A stretch of DNA of 64,000 nt from Geotrypetes seraphini (GCF_902459505.1 NC_047096.1:13383001-13447000); one strand, 5' to 3'. Counted from the first letter of the stretch, positions 1 through 11,339 are shown. A program made the numbers and translations. The notes: generated by a model not told the origin, from the sequence alone.

Positions 1-185
1 ATGAAGTTTCATCGTAATATGACACCCCTCCCCCTCGCTCCAGTGTCCTACTTCACTCACTTTCTGCAGCCCCACAAACTCAGGACACGAAATTAAAGAG
101 ATTACAGTCCAGGAACGCATAGGGCAGGGCAACATCACATAGTGGGTAAACACTATCTTAGAATCAGAAAAAACATATTAAATAC

Positions 186-778
186 TAGAGAATGATACGG
201 GGACAAATTTTTCCATGTCCCTGCGCGAACTCATTTTCCCATCCTGACCCACGAGTTCTTTTCCTGTCCCTGCCCCATTCCTGCAAGCTTCGTCCTCATC
301 TGCACAATCCTCAAACACTTTAAAATCCTAAGTAGCAACATTCTAGAGCTCAGATTGTGATGTCATAATGCCTCATTCCACCAATGCCTGAGCTCCGTCC
401 TCATCTGCACAAGCCTCAACCACTTTAAAATCATAACTAGCAACATTCTAGAGCTCAGATTGTGATGTCATAATGCCTCATTCCACCAATGCCTAAGCTT
501 CGTCCTCATCTGCACAAGCCTCAAACACTTGAAAATCATAAGTAGCCACATTCTAGGGCTCAGATTGTGATGTCATAATGCCTCATTCCACCAATGCCTA
601 AGCTCTGTCCTCATCTGCACAAGCCTCAAACACTTGAAAATCATAAGTAGCCACATTCTAGGGCTCAGATTGTGATGTCATAATGCCTCATTCCACCAAT
701 GCCTAAGCTCCTTCCTCATCTGCACAAGCCTCAAACACTTTCAAATCCCATGTAGCAACATTCTAGAGCTCTGATTGT
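186..778 (+). mobile_element. hAT-like element with 105-bp minisatellite, right end lost
   Basis: The left terminal repeat begins TAGAGAATGATACGGGGAC, as in the whole copies at 6218, 36057 and 56377. Five tandem units follow, starting at 294, 399, 504, 609 and 714, each 105 bp from the next. Each unit contains a CTCATCTGCACAAGCCTC block and a GTGATGTCATAATGCCTCA block. The expected right terminal repeat is absent and the array stops near 778, so this copy is truncated. The family is assigned to hAT because other copies have 8-bp target duplications. No transposase is present, so it is non-autonomous. Confidence 0.7.
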
Positions 779-1640
779 GTCCCAACACACGGTGCACTAT
801 CTTCCCTCCACCACAATGTAGGAAGCATTCCTCCTCCCTGTACCACCTCTGTCCCCTTATACTGGCTCCCGATGCAGGATGTGATGTTTCATCCTGGATT
901 GGGGGGTTGGGGGTCGCAAAAGCATATCATATAGTCTCTCCTTTTGTGCCACTGGTTAATGCAGGTTGCACGCACTCCCTTTGTACCACTTCCCAGCACG
1001 GAGTGTAGTCTCTACCATGTGCCACCTGCTGGGAAAAAGATAGTTTCTGGCCATGGGATGGTGAGAGGGGGAGGAAGCAGGAACATAATATGCTCCATTT
1101 TTCCCTTTCCAAACAAAGAAGACTGTGGAAACATAATGTCCTCGGACAGTGTTTTTATTTGTGTCTATCAAGAATACTTGGAATAAATTACTACCGAAGG
1201 TCCGAGGACATTGTGTTTCCACAGTCTTGTTTGCTTGGATCAGTTCTTCTTATCACATGGAAATTCGGGTCTTCTTGGTTTTGCGCTTTCTCCCTGTGCC
1301 AGTGCAAGATGAAGTCTCCCCTGTCCTGACCTACCTTCCAGCACAGAATGAGTGCAGTCTCTCTCCCTATATTACTGACTGGAGCAGGATGCTGTCTCTT
1401 CCCCTGTGCCAGGTGCAGCAGTGAAGAATGTAATCTTGCACCATGGGGTGGGGGAGGGGAAGGAGGCATGAGCATAGCATGCAGCCTCACTCCCTGTGCT
1501 ACTGGATCCTGCAGCAAAAAGTCTCTCCTGTAGTACTACGAGGTGCTATCTCTTCCTTTGTCCCATCCCCCAAGCACAGGGTATAGTCTCTCCCCCCTGT
1601 GCCACCTTCCAGCCTCTCTCTTTTACCTGCAGGTGATCTG
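779..1640. repeat. Degenerate minisatellite-like region
   Basis: The stretch is built from loose, diverged repeats around the phrases GTAGTCTCTCCCCTGTGCCA and CAGCACAGRRTG, spaced roughly every 40 to 60 bp. Copies are too diverged to give a fixed unit length by eye. Several short open frames run through it on both strands, but they are low-complexity and unlike any protein I know. I see no gene here. Confidence 0.4.
1111..1236. repeat. Small inverted-repeat (MITE-like) hairpin
   Basis: Arms of about 36 bp at 1111-1146 and 1200-1236 are reverse complements with few mismatches; both hold a GGAAACA...GTCCTCGGAC core. The spacer is about 53 bp. It resembles a short miniature inverted-repeat element inside the degenerate minisatellite. 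No clear target duplication was found. Confidence 0.5.
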
Positions 1641-2675
1641 GAGGTGATCAGTCGTTCCAGATTCTGTTCATTGACAGGAAGGAAGAATAAGAGCAGACCT
1701 GCAGGCTTGAGTCTCTGTTACTGCAGAGCAGATGCAGAGCTCAGGAGCAGACAGGTGCTGAGTTCCTACATAATCAGCAGGTGTCCCTGCTGGAACATGT
1801 TTGCTCAGTATCCATCCCATCTGCACAGCAGGTCATGCACCTAGTAGGTTCACAGCTTCCCTTGGCCTCCCCTCCTCTGTCTCTGCAGTAAAGCTGAGTC
1901 CAGGGAATCCCTTCATTTCATTTGTCTCTGCTGCAAAATTCCTCTCCCCATCTCTGGGTTCTGCAGTGCTGTCCCGCAGGAGGCATGAAAGCTGTGAGTG
2001 TACCAGGAGTGCCACCTACTGGACAAATGCATTCACTGCAGACTACGAGCATAATATCACAAGACAATGTTGGGTAAAGGATCAGTTGACCTATCCAGTC
2101 TGCCCAGTTATTGCCACCTACACTGCTTTAGTTAAAGACATCTCCCAGCTGTCAGCCATACAAGTTAGACCACCTGCACTGCTCTAATCTTGGCAGTCAC
2201 TTTTCCTTGCCCTCATCACCTCCATTGCATTAAGGATACCTGTCAACTATTTAAAGAAGCTTGACTGTAGCCTATAGGATATTGCTGCTTTTCAGTTTAT
2301 GTGGTCTCTTTCTTTGGTTCTCTACCTCCCTGGGGACATAAATACATTCCAATACATTAACCAGCACTCCCCCCCCCATGTATTTTTACCTGTCCTCACC
2401 TCACAGTTTTCCCTCCTCTTGTCACATGGATATTGCTTGGGCTGATAATTTTAATTGTATACCACCTGGACCTGAATATCAGAATGGGTGGTATAGAAAA
2501 TTTTAAGTAAATCATAAACCTTAACTCAAGTTTCTTGAAATAAAAAAAGAGCCTTATCCAAATTAAAGATCAAATTCTTAGACTGAACAATTAGTTTCCT
2601 GTTGCTCTGCCTTGCTCATGATCATAGAGAGGCATTTTCAACAGGACGTCTAAGCGCAGTTTCGTACACTCAGAA
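1641..2675. other. No gene seen; LINE/SINE-like tail near 2453-2515
   Basis: I find no exon or RNA gene in this kilobase. Positions 2453-2515 read like the 3' tail of a non-LTR element (ATTGTATACCACCTGGACCT, then a GGGTGGTATAGAAA block), similar to other element tails in this window. The rest is unassigned. Confidence 0.4.
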
Positions 2676-2955
2676 TTAGTCATCCAAAATGTATAGATAC
2701 ATGGCCGCAAAATTGGGGAAGAAAGAAAAGCTTCGGGTGAAGGTGGGAGAGCCTAAAATGGCGGAGCAGAAAACCCCGCCAAGCCCCTCGGTCTGGACGG
2801 CAGAGCTACTCGCCGAAATTACAGCGGCAGTGGAGGAAATCCTGGATAAAAAATTGTTAGATTGGATGGAAGAAGTGTATGAACGTATCGATAGTGTGGG
2901 GCTGGAAATGGATGCGCACCAACTTTGCACAAGCATATGGATATGCGGAATATAA
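2676..2955 (+). pseudogene. Possible LINE ORF1 N-terminal remnant
   Basis: An open frame of 88 codons starts near 2689 (MYRYMAAKLGKKEKL) and is rich in Lys, Glu and Leu. Its later half (about residues 45-80) looks helical and coiled-coil-like (ELLAEITAAVEEILDKKL). This fits the N-terminal part of an L1/Tx1-type ORF1 protein, a nucleic-acid chaperone, but no RRM or zinc knuckle is present and the frame stops at once. It could also be chance. No partner ORF2 lies downstream because a hAT element begins at 3043. Confidence 0.3.
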
Positions 2956-3042
2956 ATTATTATTTTTTTAAATTACATTACCCCAATCAGAATCATTTCC
3001 ATGTGCTCCCCAAACCGGCTGTGAATAAATAACACTCTAGGG

Positions 3043-4868
3043 CAGGGGTGTCAAACTCAGTCACATTAAGGGGCCGAAATCCAAAACACAGGCTAAGCCG
3101 TGGGCCAGACCTCGCCCAATCTCCACCCCAGACTAATAGTACTAATTGTAAAATCATTATTTTCCATTCATTTTTCATGCATACACACATCTATCTCACC
3201 ATTTATGCTTGAAAATAATCCAATAGAACCTGTATCATCCATAAAAATTTTAGGTGTAATCATTGACACGAATCTATCCTTCCACGATCATATAAGTCAA
3301 ACGGTAAAATCCTGTTTCTATAAATTACGCTTAATACGATCTATTTCATCTTTTCTAGAACCAAAATCTATTAATATTCTGGTTCACTCTATGATAATTT
3401 CCAAATAAGATTATTGTAATTCTTTACTGTATAACATATCTCAAAAAGAAAAGAAAAGACTTCAAATAATCCAAAATACTGGCATAAAACTTATACACAA
3501 AGGAAAAAAATACGATCACGTTACTCCTCTTCTTATCAAGTCGCACTGGCTACCTATCAATCATCGGATAACATTTAAAATAGCTTTCTTAGTTTTCAAG
3601 GTACTATTGTTCAATACGCCATTATTCATATCTAGAATGATAACCCTTTATTGTACAACTCGACTCCTTCGATCTTCCCAGCAAGACTTATTATTGGTCC
3701 CTTCACTAAAAATTGTTGGAACAAGGAGAAATGATATGTTCTCTGTTTTAGCTCCCCAACTCTGGAACACCCTGCCGCTTTTTATCAGAAAGGAAAAAGA
3801 TCTTATCTCTTTTAAAAAATTGTTGAAAACTTTTTTATTTAACGATGCTTTTAACGATTAATTTCCTTTCTTTTCTTCCTCCTTTATATTGTCTTACCCT
3901 TCCATATGTCCTTTCCCTCTATTAAGAGAAATATTGTAACTCTTTCCCTCCTTTCCTCCCTGTTATGTTTTGTTAATTTTTAGGTAAAGAGAAATCTTCT
4001 CTACTTTATTTAATTAATTAATAATTACTTGTGCTGATGTTTTGGATGTTTTGTAATACTAATATGATTTTATGTTTTTTATAACCTGTATTTTATTGTA
4101 CATCGCCTAGAAAGTTTTATATAGGCGATTAATCAAAATAAACCTGAACTTGAACTTGAACTATTAACAACACATAATGGTTAACCACAAAATTAAACTA
4201 CACAAAGCACACTGTATGCTTCTCAACATTCATTCCTACCAGAACACAGATAACCCCATGCAAATACGGGACCAAAAATTAAAATTTATACAAACGAAAC
4301 CCTAAGATTCAGGACTCTGCATGCAGTACAACCCCCAGAGAAAAAGAAATAAATGCATTTCTTCCTGAACAGTGCAAAATATAGACAACAGATATAAATT
4401 CTCAAAATTAACACAATTCAATCACTAAACTGAAAATGAAATCATTGCCCCTCCCTCCATGCTGTGCTTCAACTAGATGCCTCCCTCCGACAGGTGTCTT
4501 ACCTTCTGGCCGGCTCCCGCCCGGCCGTTTTATGCGGCCCGCGGTGCGACGTGGAGTTTTCATTGCCGACCCCGGTGTTATCTTCTGGCCGGCTCCCTCC
4601 TCCTCACTGCCGCAGTGTGCATAAAGCTGCGGATGGCGGCTCCTCGTGCGTCCTGCGCCTCATCTGGATGCATTCCCTCTGAAGGCTTTCGGTTCAGGTG
4701 CAGGACGCATGTAGGAGCCGCAGCCGCCGCATTGTGCGCACTGCAGCAGTGAGGAAGAGGGAGCTGGCTAGAAGACAAGACCGGGGGCGGCAAAGAAAAC
4801 GCTGCGAGCCGTATCAAATGGCCAGGTGGGCCGAATTTGGCCCACGGTTCTTAAGTTTGACACCTGTG
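3043..4868. mobile_element. Non-autonomous hAT element with perfect 8-bp TSD
   Basis: The element begins CAGGGGTGTCAAACT and ends AGTTTGACACCTGTG, and is flanked on both sides by CTCTAGGG (3035-3042 and 4869-4876). An 8-bp duplication with CAG-type ends is diagnostic of hAT. A LINE tail (about 3190-4162) is nested inside. The right third (4436-4800) is very GC-rich and holds an inverted repeat of roughly 80 bp (about 4580-4660 against 4700-4780). Related copies lie at 30335 and 58127; the last carries a gene fragment in the same relative place. No transposase is encoded. Confidence 0.85.
3190..4162 (+). mobile_element. 5'-truncated L2/CR1-like LINE, reverse transcriptase C-terminus and 3' tail
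   Basis: Translated pieces carry features typical of the end of L2/CR1-clade reverse transcriptases: KILGVIIDTNLSF near 3240-3280, DYCNSLLYN near 3411-3435, a SHWLPI block near 3545, and LWNTLP near 3762. An in-frame stop interrupts the frame near 3406 and there are further changes of frame, so the copy is dead. The 3' end is the short repeat TGAACT/TTGAACT just before 4162. It sits inside the hAT element at 3043-4868, so it is younger than that element. Confidence 0.75.
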
Positions 4869-4876
4869 CTCTAGGG

Positions 4877-6217
4877 CGAGATGAAATGTGGCTTTTACTG
4901 GGAAGAGAACATACATCTTTCTAGCAGCCTGAATGCTGCTTCCAGATGGACAACTACAGAGACAGCTAGAGGTGTAATATACACCACACACTTGCAGTTC
5001 AATGTAATGTAACCCACAGGACTGACTTCCAGAAAACATTCAAACTCAGGTTTGATCACTTAATTTTAAAGCATTCTGTACTTTTCTGTGGCTCTAGTCT
5101 AGTAGGAATTAATTGCCCATTACTTGCCCAGGTTCATGCCACATTCCCACTTTTCTCTCATACCCCCTTGCTATTGCCTTTCTCTCTCTCTCTCTTCACT
5201 TCTTTCTTCCTCTTACCTTTCTGTAGTTCCTCAGTGTGACAGGGACTAATATTCGCAGGGAGATCGCCTGTAGAGCTCAGAAATGCTTTCTTCTCGCTAG
5301 AAAAGGACAGAAGAGAGGTAGAAAAGAAAAAAATGGCTGAAGGGTCAGGGTGTGCGCTGCCCCATGCCTGCTGAAACATTCTTGCGCTCTTACGAGCTTC
5401 TCAGCATCTGTTTATGGCTGTTTGCTTCCCACCGCCTGGCTCTTCTCAATCTAATGTACACAACCTTTGCAGGGAGCTGACAGCGGGATTTCTGCTAATC
5501 TCGCCTTGCAGCAGGGCCTGGTGACCAAGACTGTACCTCAGGACCTGGCCTTGGGTAGGCCCCACCGGGCAAGAGCCACAGGCCAAAGAGAGTCTGCAGG
5601 ACCAGGAAGGCAGAGGTTGAGGGGAAAGGATCTTTCAGCTAGTGAGAATACTGCTGACTCACTTTTCAAAGATACAGAGCAACACTTAAACAGTAAAGAT
5701 GATCATGATGGATGGTGACAAATACATGGGCAATGAAGCAGGCTGTGTGGGTCAAGACAGCCTCATCTACCAGCCAGCAAACTCTGCTATTGAATGCATG
5801 AAAAAAAGAGGAACCCCCCCCCCAAAAAAAAAAAAACAACCTACTACTCCTGATCATTCACCTTGTTTCCAAATTCAGCCTATCGGATCAGCTCTAAAGT
5901 TCTGATTGAAGCAAAATGAGAAGGGAGTGGAGGGCTGCTAGCATATCTAGGGCCTTATTTTTAAAAAGATGAAATACTTGTATGTTTATAAGAAAAATAG
6001 TTGTGAATATGGCCTTTTTGTATCATATGTGAAATAGTCCAGGGATTTAATGTTTGTATTTAGGAACAATAATAGGCTTAAGCTGCAAAAGGGAACATTT
6101 ATGGTAAAACGCAGAAAGAAGTAGAACAATCTGAATGGGGAGGGGGGTTAGGGAAAAGAGGCACTAGGAGTAATTTAAACCTCTAATAAGAGAGACACTA
6201 GGTACAGTCCTGTACAT
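4877..6217. other. No gene or clear repeat recognised
   Basis: The stretch between two hAT elements contains no exon that I can support. Short open frames near 5158-5379 and 5467-5718 do not resemble known proteins. A C-run followed by an A-run lies at about 5812-5837. Confidence 0.4.
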
Positions 6218-7334
6218 TAGAGAATGACACGGGGACATCATTTTCCCCCGTCCCCATGGGAACTCATTTTCCCTCCCCTTCCCCACAAGTTCTTTTCCTG
6301 TCCCTGCCCCATTCCTGCAAGCTCCATCCTCATCTGCACAAGCCTCAAACACTTTCAAATCATAAGTAGCAACATTCTAGAGCTCAGACTGTGATGTCAT
6401 AATGCCTCATTCCACCAATGCCTAAGCTCCGTCCTCATCTGCACAAGCCTCAAACACTTTCAAATCATAAGTAGCAACATTCTAGAGCTCAGATTGTGAT
6501 GTCATAATGCCTCATTCCACCAATGCCTAAGCTCCGTCCTCATCTGCACAAGCCTCAAACACTTTAATATCTTAAGTAGCAACATTCTAGGGCTCAGACT
6601 GTGATGTCATAATGCCTCATTCCACCAATGCCTAAGCTCCGTCCTCATCTGCACAAGCCTCAAACACTTTAATATCTTAAGTAGCAACATTCTAGGGCTC
6701 AGACTGTGATGTCATAATGCCTCATTCCACCAATGCCTAAGCTCCATCCTCATCTGCACAAGCCGCAAACACTTTAAAATCATAAGTAGCAACATTCTAG
6801 AACTCAGATTGTGATGTCATAATGCCTCATTCCACCAATGCCTAAGCTCCGTCCTCATCTGCACAAGCCTCAAACACTTTCAAATCATAAGTAGCAACAT
6901 TCTAGAGCTCAGATTGTGATGTCATAATGCCTCATTCCACCAATGCCTAAGCTCCGTCCTCATCTGCACAAGCCTCAAACACTTTAATATCTTAAGTAGC
7001 AACATTCTAGGGCTCAGACTGTGATGTCATAATGCCTCATTCCACCAATGCCTAAGCTCCATCCTCATCTGCACAAGCCGCAAACACTTTAAAATCATAA
7101 GTAGCAACATTCTAGAACTCAGATTGTGATGTCATAATGCCTCATTCCACCAATGCCTAAGCTCCGTCCTCATCTGCACAAGCCTCAAACACTTTAAAAT
7201 CATAAGTTTCCAAGGCTTGTGCGGTTAAGGCAGAGCTTACAGGAACGGGGACAGCGACAAAACTCGCAGGGACGGGATAAGGAAATTGAGTTCCGGCAGG
7301 GACAGGGACAAATTTATCCCTGTGTCATTCTTTA
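6218..7334 (+). mobile_element. hAT-like element with nine 105-bp minisatellite units
   Basis: Terminal repeats are TAGAGAATGACACGGGGAC on the left and its complement ending ...GTGTCATTCTTTA on the right. The 8-bp flanks are CTGTACAT (6210-6217) and CTGTATAT (7335-7342), one mismatch. Nine units begin at 6328, 6433, 6538, 6643, 6748, 6853, 6958, 7063 and 7168, exactly 105 bp apart. Variant types repeat in order (6433/6538/6748 against 6853/6958/7063), so a 315-bp higher-order period is present. No coding capacity. Confidence 0.85.
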
Positions 7335-7493
7335 CTGTATATCTTAAACATCTGTCCAGGATAGATTAGAAATGGCATATATTACCTTGACACAGGCACT
7401 CAGTGTTTCAAAGTAAGTTTAAATTACCCCTCTCTGGACATGATGGAGCTGACTCAATATTGGGGGTGCTCAGCCCAACAAAGCTGGCTTCTA

Positions 7494-7735
7494 TATAAGA
7501 ACATAAGAATTGTCATACTGGGACAGACCGAAGGTCTATCAAGCCCAGTATCCCGTTTCCAGCAGTGGCCAACCCAGGTCCCAAGTACTTAGCACGATCC
7601 TAAATAGTAAAACAGGTTTTTCTATGCTGCTTATCCTAGGAAAAAGCAGTGGATTTCCTCAAGCCATCTCAATAATGGCTTATGGACTTCTCTTTTAAGA
7701 AATTAAACTAAGGGTTGGACAAGATGACTTCTGTT
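7494..7735 (-). mobile_element. CR1/L3-type LINE 3' end, inverted
   Basis: Read on the minus strand, the sequence ends in the CR1-type terminal repeat (ATTCTTATGTTCTTAT). Next to it is the widely shared CR1/L3 3' UTR phrase about the element being seen as TGGGCTTGATAGACCTTCGG. Only the 3' UTR remains. Related, longer copies lie at 12225-12880 and 62095-63775. Confidence 0.7.
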
Positions 7736-8277
7736 GAGTTTGCTGACTATAGTGAGGTAAGAAACTATAGTTTAACTGGTCTGTGGCATGGAACAGGATG
7801 ACAATTAGACCCTCAACCACAGACCATCCATTTAGGCTAGAGTTGCTTTGATCAGGGCCTCCCAATAGGCTCAGGGTCGGGTGAAGGTTAAGCCCTTTAC
7901 TGCAGATGCTGGAACACTGCCTCCCTGTTCCAGCGCCTGCTCTGAAGTGTTTATATCCCAGTCACTACCTCCTATAAACATGCAACCATTTACCATTTTC
8001 CCTTTTTCTAACCTTCACAGCTATGTTGATGAAACACACCTGCAAGACTGCACTTTTTTCTTGTGAGAAATTTGAAAACTTGCTAAGGAGGGCAACGCCC
8101 TTCCCCCAACTTGCTCCACCACCGTCCCCTCCTACAGCATGTTTGATTTAGTTTGCAATGGCATCATTATTTTAACTAAAGAACTGAATTCAATAAGAAT
8201 ATAATCAGTATTAAGCCTAGGGCTTTATTTTTTCCCAGGGGGAACCAAACACTGTGTCACTTTTCCCATTGCCTGCT
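7736..8277. other. No gene recognised
   Basis: I find no convincing open frame, splice-bounded exon or repeat boundary in this interval. Confidence 0.4.
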
Positions 8278-8512
8278 AAAGTTAACACATGTTCCCCCAA
8301 GTATGAAAGAGCTTGGGCTCTGCACGCTAATTTTGCCTTTGAATAGATTCTGTGGCTAGCGGCAGGGGGCCTGGCTACCATGGGGCCAGTCATTTAGTGC
8401 TCACATCAGCCCTGAAGGATGGCCTGGCATTTGAGTACCGCCCCTTTTTTTTTCCTAGAAAAAAAAAATGACATTGATTATCTGACCCAAGAGCCAAAGA
8501 GTGATTCTGGTG

Positions 8513-8951
8513 GGTGTCAGGTCAAAAGCGCGCCAGGACAAAGGCACGCCCAGACAATTAAGCACAGCGCGCGCCACCGCGCCGCTCTAAATTACTGTTT
8601 TTAGTGCTCTGACAGGGGGGCATGGGGGGAACCCCCCCACTTTACTTAAGACATCGCGCCGTGTTGTGGGGGCGTTGTGGGAGGTTGTAACCCCCCACAT
8701 TTTACTGAAAACTTCACTTTTTCCCTGTTTTTAGGGAAAAAGTTCAGTTTACAGTAAAATATGGAGGGTTACAACCCCCCAAAACCCCCATAACGCCGGC
8801 GTGATGTCTATTAAGTAAACTGGGGGGGGGGTTCCCCAACAAAACCCCCCGTCGGAACCCCTAAAAACTGTAATTTAGAGCAGCGCGGCGGCATGCGCTG
8901 CGCTCAATTGTCGGCGCGCGCTTTTGTCTTTCGCGCCGTTGTCTATGAACC
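8513..8951. mobile_element. GC-rich terminal-inverted-repeat element, family unknown
   Basis: Begins GGTGTCAGGTCAAAAGCGCG and ends TCTATGAACC. The interior is a long imperfect palindrome: a GGGTTGTAACCCCCC-type arm around 8680 mirrors one around 8765, and the outer arms are GCGCGCC-rich with ACAATTGAGCGC-type motifs. No coding capacity. The same ends occur at 9008-9156 (reversed) and 9468-10173. Confidence 0.6.
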
Positions 8952-9007
8952 AAAGTTAACACGTTTCCCCAAGTATGAAAGAGCTCGGGCTCTGCACACT
9001 AATTCTG

Positions 9008-9156
9008 GGTTCATATTAAGTAAAGTGGGGGGGGGTTTACCCCCCACGCCCCCCCGTCGGAGCACTAAAAACAGTAATTTAGAGCGCCATGGTGGCGCGC
9101 GCTGCGCTCAATTGTCTGGGCGCGCCTTTGTCCCGGCGCGCTTTTGACCTGACACC
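9008..9156. mobile_element. Short inverted copy of the GC-rich element with 9-bp TSD
   Basis: It begins GGTTCATA and ends TTTTGACCTGACACC, the reverse of the element at 8513-8951, with most of the interior missing. CTAATTCTG flanks it on both sides (8999-9007 and 9157-9165). A 9-bp duplication is not the usual hAT or mariner size; it would fit a Mutator-like or similar superfamily, but that is only inference. Confidence 0.7.
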
Positions 9157-9467
9157 CTAATTCTGCCTTTGAATAGATTCTGTGGCTAGTGGCAGGGGTC
9201 CTGGCTACCATGGGGCCAGTCATTTAGTGTTCACATCAACCCTGAAGGATGGCCTGGCATTTGAGTACCGCCCCTTTTTTTTTTCCTAGAAAAAAAAAAA
9301 AATGACATTTATTATGTGACCCAAGAGCTAAAGAGTGATTCTGGTGCCTCTGTATAAAGCTAGCCCTTAAATGTTATTGTAGGTTGGGATCAGCCAGTTT
9401 GAGTCTCCTAGCTCTTAGGCAGCAGGTCAACTCTGAACAAGTCATTATCTTTCCTGGACAGTTGCCT

Positions 9468-10173
9468 GGTGACAGGTCAAATGCGCGCAAGACAAAAATG
9501 CGAACACAACTCAGCGCAAAGACAATAGCGCGTGAGACAATTGAGCACAAGGATAACTCAGCACAAGACAATTGAGCGCAACCATAACTCAGCGCAAGAC
9601 AATTGAGAACAATGATAACTCAGCGCAATGACAATTCAGCGCGCCTCAGATGGCGCCTGGCGAACGAAGGACACGCGCACGTTCAGCACGTTAACACGTC
9701 ACCAGTTATCAGTATGGTTCCCTTGCCTCTTCGCCTTTTGAATATAAGTCACGTGAATGCATTTTCGTTACTATGGTTCCGTTTCCTCTTTATATATGTG
9801 CTCCGAACAGGCCGCCTTCCTTTCGCTGCCTGACCGTGTCCATTATAGGTAAAGATCTGGTTTTGCTAGTACTTCATTTATAATGAATATTTATCTTGCG
9901 CAGATTTTTCTCGCCTCTGGTGAGAGCGAACATACTTCCACATTTCAGATTTCTTCATTTACAGGTATGTTTATATTTTCGGTTCACGCACACACAGACA
10001 GTATATTTTTATGTCGTTCCTTTTGCAAGCTATATAAGATGCGCGCTACACGATAACTCAGCGCTTGCGCTCAGTTGTCCCGCTCATGCATATTACAGAA
10101 AATAATTTGAGCTGAATTGTCTTGCGCTAGGTTGTCTGCACGGTATTGTCTTGCGCGCACTTTACTATGAACC
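9468..10173. mobile_element. Larger relative of the GC-rich element, with promoter-like interior
   Basis: Left end GGTGACAGGTCAAATGCGCG and right end ACTATGAACC match the family at 8513 and 9008. Flanking 9-mers CAGTTGCCT and CAGTTCTGT are only partly alike. Positions 9495-9645 hold about eight variants of a short motif around CTCAGCGCAAGACAATTGAG, in both orientations, as expected for subterminal transposase-binding sites. The middle (about 9720-9980) is unlike the ends: it has TATA-like stretches (TTTATATATG near 9790) followed by donor-like (AGGTAAAG near 9848) and acceptor/donor-like (TTTACAGGTATG near 9959) signals. This suggests the 5' end of a longer, coding relative. No transposase is visible. 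Confidence 0.55.
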
Positions 10174-10270
10174 CAGTTCTGTCCCAGAAGCAGGGCAGGA
10201 GACTGTGGAGCTGATGGTCTTGCTGGAAGCTTCGAGGTGGGGTGCAGAAAATTACAATATAGCTTTCACT

Positions 10271-10640
10271 CCTTAACCCTACTCCTCTGTCCTCCAAACC
10301 AGCTCACTGATTAATCGTTCCCCTTAACTGTATCCATGACATCCTGTTTCAGTCTTTGGGAAGCTGAGCTGAGATTGTGATGTCATAATGCCTCATCCCA
10401 CCAATAAGAGCCAACCTCATCAGTGATGTCACAATGGCTTGATTGTCCTGTACTCCCCTCTGCCCTCCAACCCAGCCCACTGATTAACCGTTCCCCATAA
10501 CTGTATCCATGACATCCCGTTTGTCTGTCGTGCCTGTTTAGATTGTAAGCTCTTTCTAGCAGGGACTGTTTTCTTACTCTTTGCGACTCTGTGCCGTGCT
10601 GCGCGCGTCTGGTAGCAATATAGAAATAGTAGTAAGGGGG
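10271..10640 (+). repeat. Interspersed repeat related to the minisatellite unit
   Basis: A block beginning TTAACCCTACTCCTCTGTCC occurs at about 10271 and again at about 10455. Between them, 10366-10438 matches the GTGATGTCATAATGCCTCA part of the 105-bp unit. The same block, on the other strand, fills 62587-62766. The end (GATTGTAAGCTCTTTCTAGC to AATATAGAAATAGTAGTA) is a SINE-type tail. The parent family is unclear. Confidence 0.5.
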
Positions 10641-11339
10641 TCCACAACACGAGGGGCGGTCCTTCACTTCCTCCTCAAAACACAAAACCAAAGAAACCTT
10701 AATAAGCTCCTGCAGCTCTTTCCAGTGAAAAAAAACCCTGTCTCTCAAAGAAAGAAGGGAGGTCACCTGAGGCCACAGGCAAAATGGTGGAGCTTCCCGC
10801 CCAAAAATCTCCCCCAAGGCTTGAACAGACCCAGAAGCGAAAGCAGAACTGCAGGCAGCAGCTGCTGTGATAAAAAGGGATTCCCCAGCACTATCGGAGG
10901 TAAGGGAAACCTTATTTCCCTGACCATCAATGGTTGGGGAAATCCCTCTATGGGCAGTAGGGGAATCCCAGGCTTCCTTACTGCCTGCAGCCAATGAGCA
11001 GTGCACATGCAAAGGTGGAACCCTGCTCAGCTGCCCCCAAAGCAGACGAGGATTTCGTCACAGCAGCTGGAGCACTTTTCAAAAAATTCATCCAAATATC
11101 TTAACCCCTCCTCTTTTACCTCCAGAAGATTCACCTACCTTCAGATAACCTTCCCCCAAATTACCCACCTTAACACCTTCCAATTAAACAAATACCATAA
11201 ATAGATTGTAACCTACCCTAACTGCATTCCATATGTATTTTTCATAGTTCTTCACAGTCAGTTTAATTTCCATCCTATAAATTCACATAGAATTTTTCTT
11301 TTTTCAACCATCTTTATTTTCTCTTCTTTATTAATTTCC
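10641..11339. other. Unassigned sequence, no supported gene
   Basis: Two long open frames (138 and 209 codons) overlap here on opposite strands. They do not resemble known proteins, and the longer one runs through recognisable repeat sequence. A short inverted motif (GGGATTCCCC ... GGGGAAATCCC, about 10880-10945) is present. Confidence 0.35.

Larger units (their letters stand above)
8278..9346. repeat. Direct duplication of about 235 bp flanking a GC-rich element
   Basis: Copy one is 8278-8512. Copy two starts at 8952 and runs to 9346, interrupted by a small insertion at 9008-9156. Both share AAAGTTAACAC, the GAAAGAGCT block, the CTACCATGGGGCCAGTCATT block and the final GATTCTGGTG. The element 8513-8951 sits exactly between the two copies. 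The copies differ at scattered positions, so the duplication is not very recent. Confidence 0.75.

Noticed and set aside
294-7330. Regular 105-bp repeats as a CRISPR-like array
   Set aside because: The whole unit repeats without unique spacers, and the context is a vertebrate genome; it is a minisatellite.
10383-11012. 209-codon minus-strand frame
   Set aside because: It runs through recognised interspersed repeat sequence at its C-terminal end and resembles no protein.
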